Part shown: positions 62,606-64,000 of the stretch, one piece after another
Layout of the letters: the number at the start of each line of letters is the position of its first letter
Numbering within the stretch: position 1 is the first letter of the stretch
Assembly: GCF_004364325.1 (NCBI RefSeq)
Contig: NZ_SOCP01000001.1
Location: forward strand, 124,001 to 188,000
Reading direction: 5' to 3'
Source of the DNA: Actinophytocola oryzae
Lineage (GTDB): Bacteria; Actinomycetota; Actinomycetes; Mycobacteriales; Pseudonocardiaceae
Length of the DNA stretch: 64,000 nt
Notes under the pieces: model-generated
Databases searched by the model: none
Told to the model about the DNA's origin: nothing
What the model saw: the letters and a program-made list of their open reading frames with translations, nothing else
Made by a program: the position numbers and the translations under genes

Positions 62606-63187
62606 ATGACCAAGCGCATCCTCCTCGCGGTCGCCGCCGCCGCCCTGCTCGGCGCGTGCTCGTCGCCGCCCTCGGCAGAGCCACCGGTAGCGTCGCTCTC
62701 GACGGCGAAGGGCACGGCGACCTCCGCCACCACCGCGCCCGCCGGTGACGCGGGCCGCCCGCAGCTCCGCCTCGACAGCTCGGACGAGGAGGTCAACCTC
62801 GCCTGGCAGGGTTACTACCTCTGCCTGGAGGCACACGGCCACAAGATGCTCGACGGGCGCACCGACGAGCACGCGGGCCCGGCGGGCAACACCAAGGTCA
62901 CCTCGCCGGACATGGAGGACGACAGCCCGCAGTCGGTGCGGGCCCGCAAGGAGTGTGCGAACAAGCTCCCGTTACAGCCGCCGGAGCTGGAGCCGGAGAC
63001 CAACCCGCACTACCTCGACGACTACCACGAGTACATGACCTGCCTGACCGACGGCGGCCTCAAGGTTCACCCGATCGAGCCGTTCGGGACTGGCTGGACC
63101 TACGACGACGGCGTCACCCAGACCCTGCCGGAGGACCAGCAGCGCAAGCTCGAGCACGACTGTCAGGTGGAGGCCTTCAGTGCCTGA
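62606..63187 (+). CDS. Hypothetical lipoprotein
   Basis: A 193-residue protein starting at ATG 62606 with a signal peptide and lipobox LLGAC (Cys18). After a Ser/Thr/Pro-rich linker, the mature domain has paired Cys residues (GYYLCLEAHGHKM, ARKECANKL, EYMTCLTDGG, EHDCQVEAF), probably disulfide-bonded. It is translationally coupled to the next gene (8 bp overlap) and divergent from a two-component system. Such small lipoproteins often accompany peptide or antibiotic efflux sets; function not known. Confidence 0.75.
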   Translation: MTKRILLAVAAAALLGACSSPPSAEPPVASLSTAKGTATSATTAPAGDAGRPQLRLDSSDEEVNLAWQGYYLCLEAHGHKMLDGRTDEHAGPAGNTKVTSPDMEDDSPQSVRARKECANKLPLQPPELEPETNPHYLDDYHEYMTCLTDGGLKVHPIEPFGTGWTYDDGVTQTLPEDQQRKLEHDCQVEAFSA

Positions 63188-64000
63188 CCGGCGGGTGTTC
63201 CTGACCGCGGTCGCCGTGGTGGTGGCGGGCGGGGTCGGCGCGGGAGCCGTGGCGCTGGCCGACCACGACGACACCGCGCAGGCCGCCCCGCCCACGCCGA
63301 AGGTCGCGACGACGAGGGTGGTGCGGACCGACCTGGCCGACACGCAGAGCTTCGGTGGCACCCTCGGCTACGGCGGCGTGACCACGCTGAAGGGCACGGG
63401 GGCAGGCACGGTCACCAAGCTCCCGGCCGTCGGCGCGGTCGCGGCCAGGGGCGACGCGCTGTACTGGGTGGACGGCCGCCCGGTGCCGGTGTTCTTCGGC
63501 GACACACCGCTGTACCGGCCGGTGGACAACCCGGACCTGGTCGGCCCGGACGTGGCGGTGGTGGCCGCGAACCTGGCCGAGCTCGGCTACGCGGTCGGCG
63601 CGCGGGCGAAGGACGCGACGAAGGCGCGGGCCAACCCGACCCTGCTGGCGTCGCTGAAGAAGTGGCAGGACAGGGTGGGCATGGAGCCGACCGGGACGCT
63701 GGCACCGGGCCAGGTCGTGGTGCTCGCCGGACCCGTTCGGGTCAACTCTGTCACCGCCCAGCTGGGTGACCCGGTCGCGGAGGAGTTGCTGACGGTCACC
63801 GCCACGACCAAGGTCGTCACGATGCCGGTCGAGGCGGGCGAGGTCAGCAAGCTCACCACGGGCATGCCGGTGACGGTGGTGCGGCCGGACGGCGGGAACG
63901 TGCCCGCGACGGTCGCGTCGGTCAGCACGACCGTCACCGGCAGTGAGGACAATTCCCAGACCGGGGGACCTCCGAAGGTGGAGGTGCTGGTGACGCCGGC
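63180..64000 (+). CDS. Efflux periplasmic adaptor-like protein, truncated by window end
   Basis: GTG 63180 starts a protein that is open to base 64000 (273 residues visible). An N-terminal membrane anchor (RRVFLTAVAVVVAGGVGAGAVALA) is followed by an HlyD/RND-adaptor-like barrel segment (VTKLPAVGAVAARGDALYWVDGRPVPVFFG), a peptidoglycan-binding-like helical part (LKKWQDRVGMEPTGTLAPGQVVVL) and another adaptor strand set. In actinomycetes this type precedes ABC-transporter ATPase and FtsX-like permease genes, which would lie to the right. Overlap with the lipoprotein gene shows one operon. Confidence 0.82.
   Translation, partial: MPDRRVFLTAVAVVVAGGVGAGAVALADHDDTAQAAPPTPKVATTRVVRTDLADTQSFGGTLGYGGVTTLKGTGAGTVTKLPAVGAVAARGDALYWVDGRPVPVFFGDTPLYRPVDNPDLVGPDVAVVAANLAELGYAVGARAKDATKARANPTLLASLKKWQDRVGMEPTGTLAPGQVVVLAGPVRVNSVTAQLGDPVAEELLTVTATTKVVTMPVEAGEVSKLTTGMPVTVVRPDGGNVPATVASVSTTVTGSEDNSQTGGPPKVEVLVTP

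Noticed and set aside
1..64000. tRNA, rRNA, insertion sequence or prophage
   Set aside because: No cloverleaf, rRNA core, transposase or integrase was recognised anywhere in the window by eye; a covariance-model or transposase search was not possible here.

Overview
The window is high-GC actinomycete chromosome. Coding is dense and strongly G/C-biased at third positions, GTG starts are common, and the gene content (MMPL pump, DUF3618/holin-like/DUF4235 set, FprB-type ferredoxin reductase, CebR-type operator, Ddn-like deazaflavin enzyme, many TetR regulators) points to a filamentous actinomycete. The Pseudonocardiales (Lentzea, Saccharothrix, Actinosynnema group) are my best guess, made from general resemblance only.

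Layout. 0-7.4 kb: start of an MMPL exporter divergent from a TetR gene over four evenly spaced operators, a hairpin minisatellite, a small membrane-protein cluster, an acyl-CoA oxidase-like enzyme, a 137-bp tandem repeat, an NAD(P)-dependent reductase and a secreted T1/Sa-type ribonuclease. 7.4-19.5 kb: a DUF418-histidine kinase-response regulator operon, an alkaline-phosphatase-superfamily membrane enzyme, a pectinesterase, a gutted GH3 glucosidase, an ArsR/CDF metal-efflux pair, a PGRP-type amidase, a deazaflavin-dependent enzyme and asparagine synthetase. 19.8-34.3 kb: one operon of a 4,223-residue Tc-toxin A-like protein and two small proteins with very basic, nuclear-localisation-like N-termini. 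34.3-41.3 kb: a mixed region with several decayed genes, a secreted phospholipase D-like protein, a CebR-type box in front of an expansin-like protein, and a VWA protein. 41.3-46.3 kb: FprB plus an AurF-like diiron oxygenase with a divergent TetR gene, and a GH78-like lipoprotein. 46.7-53.6 kb: a three-gene operon of OmpA-domain protein, membrane coiled-coil protein and WD40-KAP NTPase. 53.7-64 kb: SRPBCC protein, WYL regulator and hydrolase, a GGDEF-EAL protein, a stand-alone ketosynthase, and a two-component system divergent from a lipoprotein and an efflux adaptor that runs off the end.

The most interesting part is the toxin operon. The large protein has the N-terminal, shell, neuraminidase-like, channel and TcB-binding parts of a Tc toxin A subunit, but two blocks of hemopexin-like repeats (about 24 and about 5-6) are inserted and enlarge it from the usual roughly 2,500 residues. 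No TcB or TcC (YD-repeat) gene is in the window. Two small genes follow within 12-15 bases; their N-termini share a basic cluster followed by SP-x3-RKK, and their C-terminal domains look like separate effector domains. A TcA pore with stand-alone cargo is a hypothesis that fits this layout. The second candidate novel system is the OmpA/membrane/WD40-KAP operon. A hairpin repeat with an exact 30-bp period is scattered at five gene ends.
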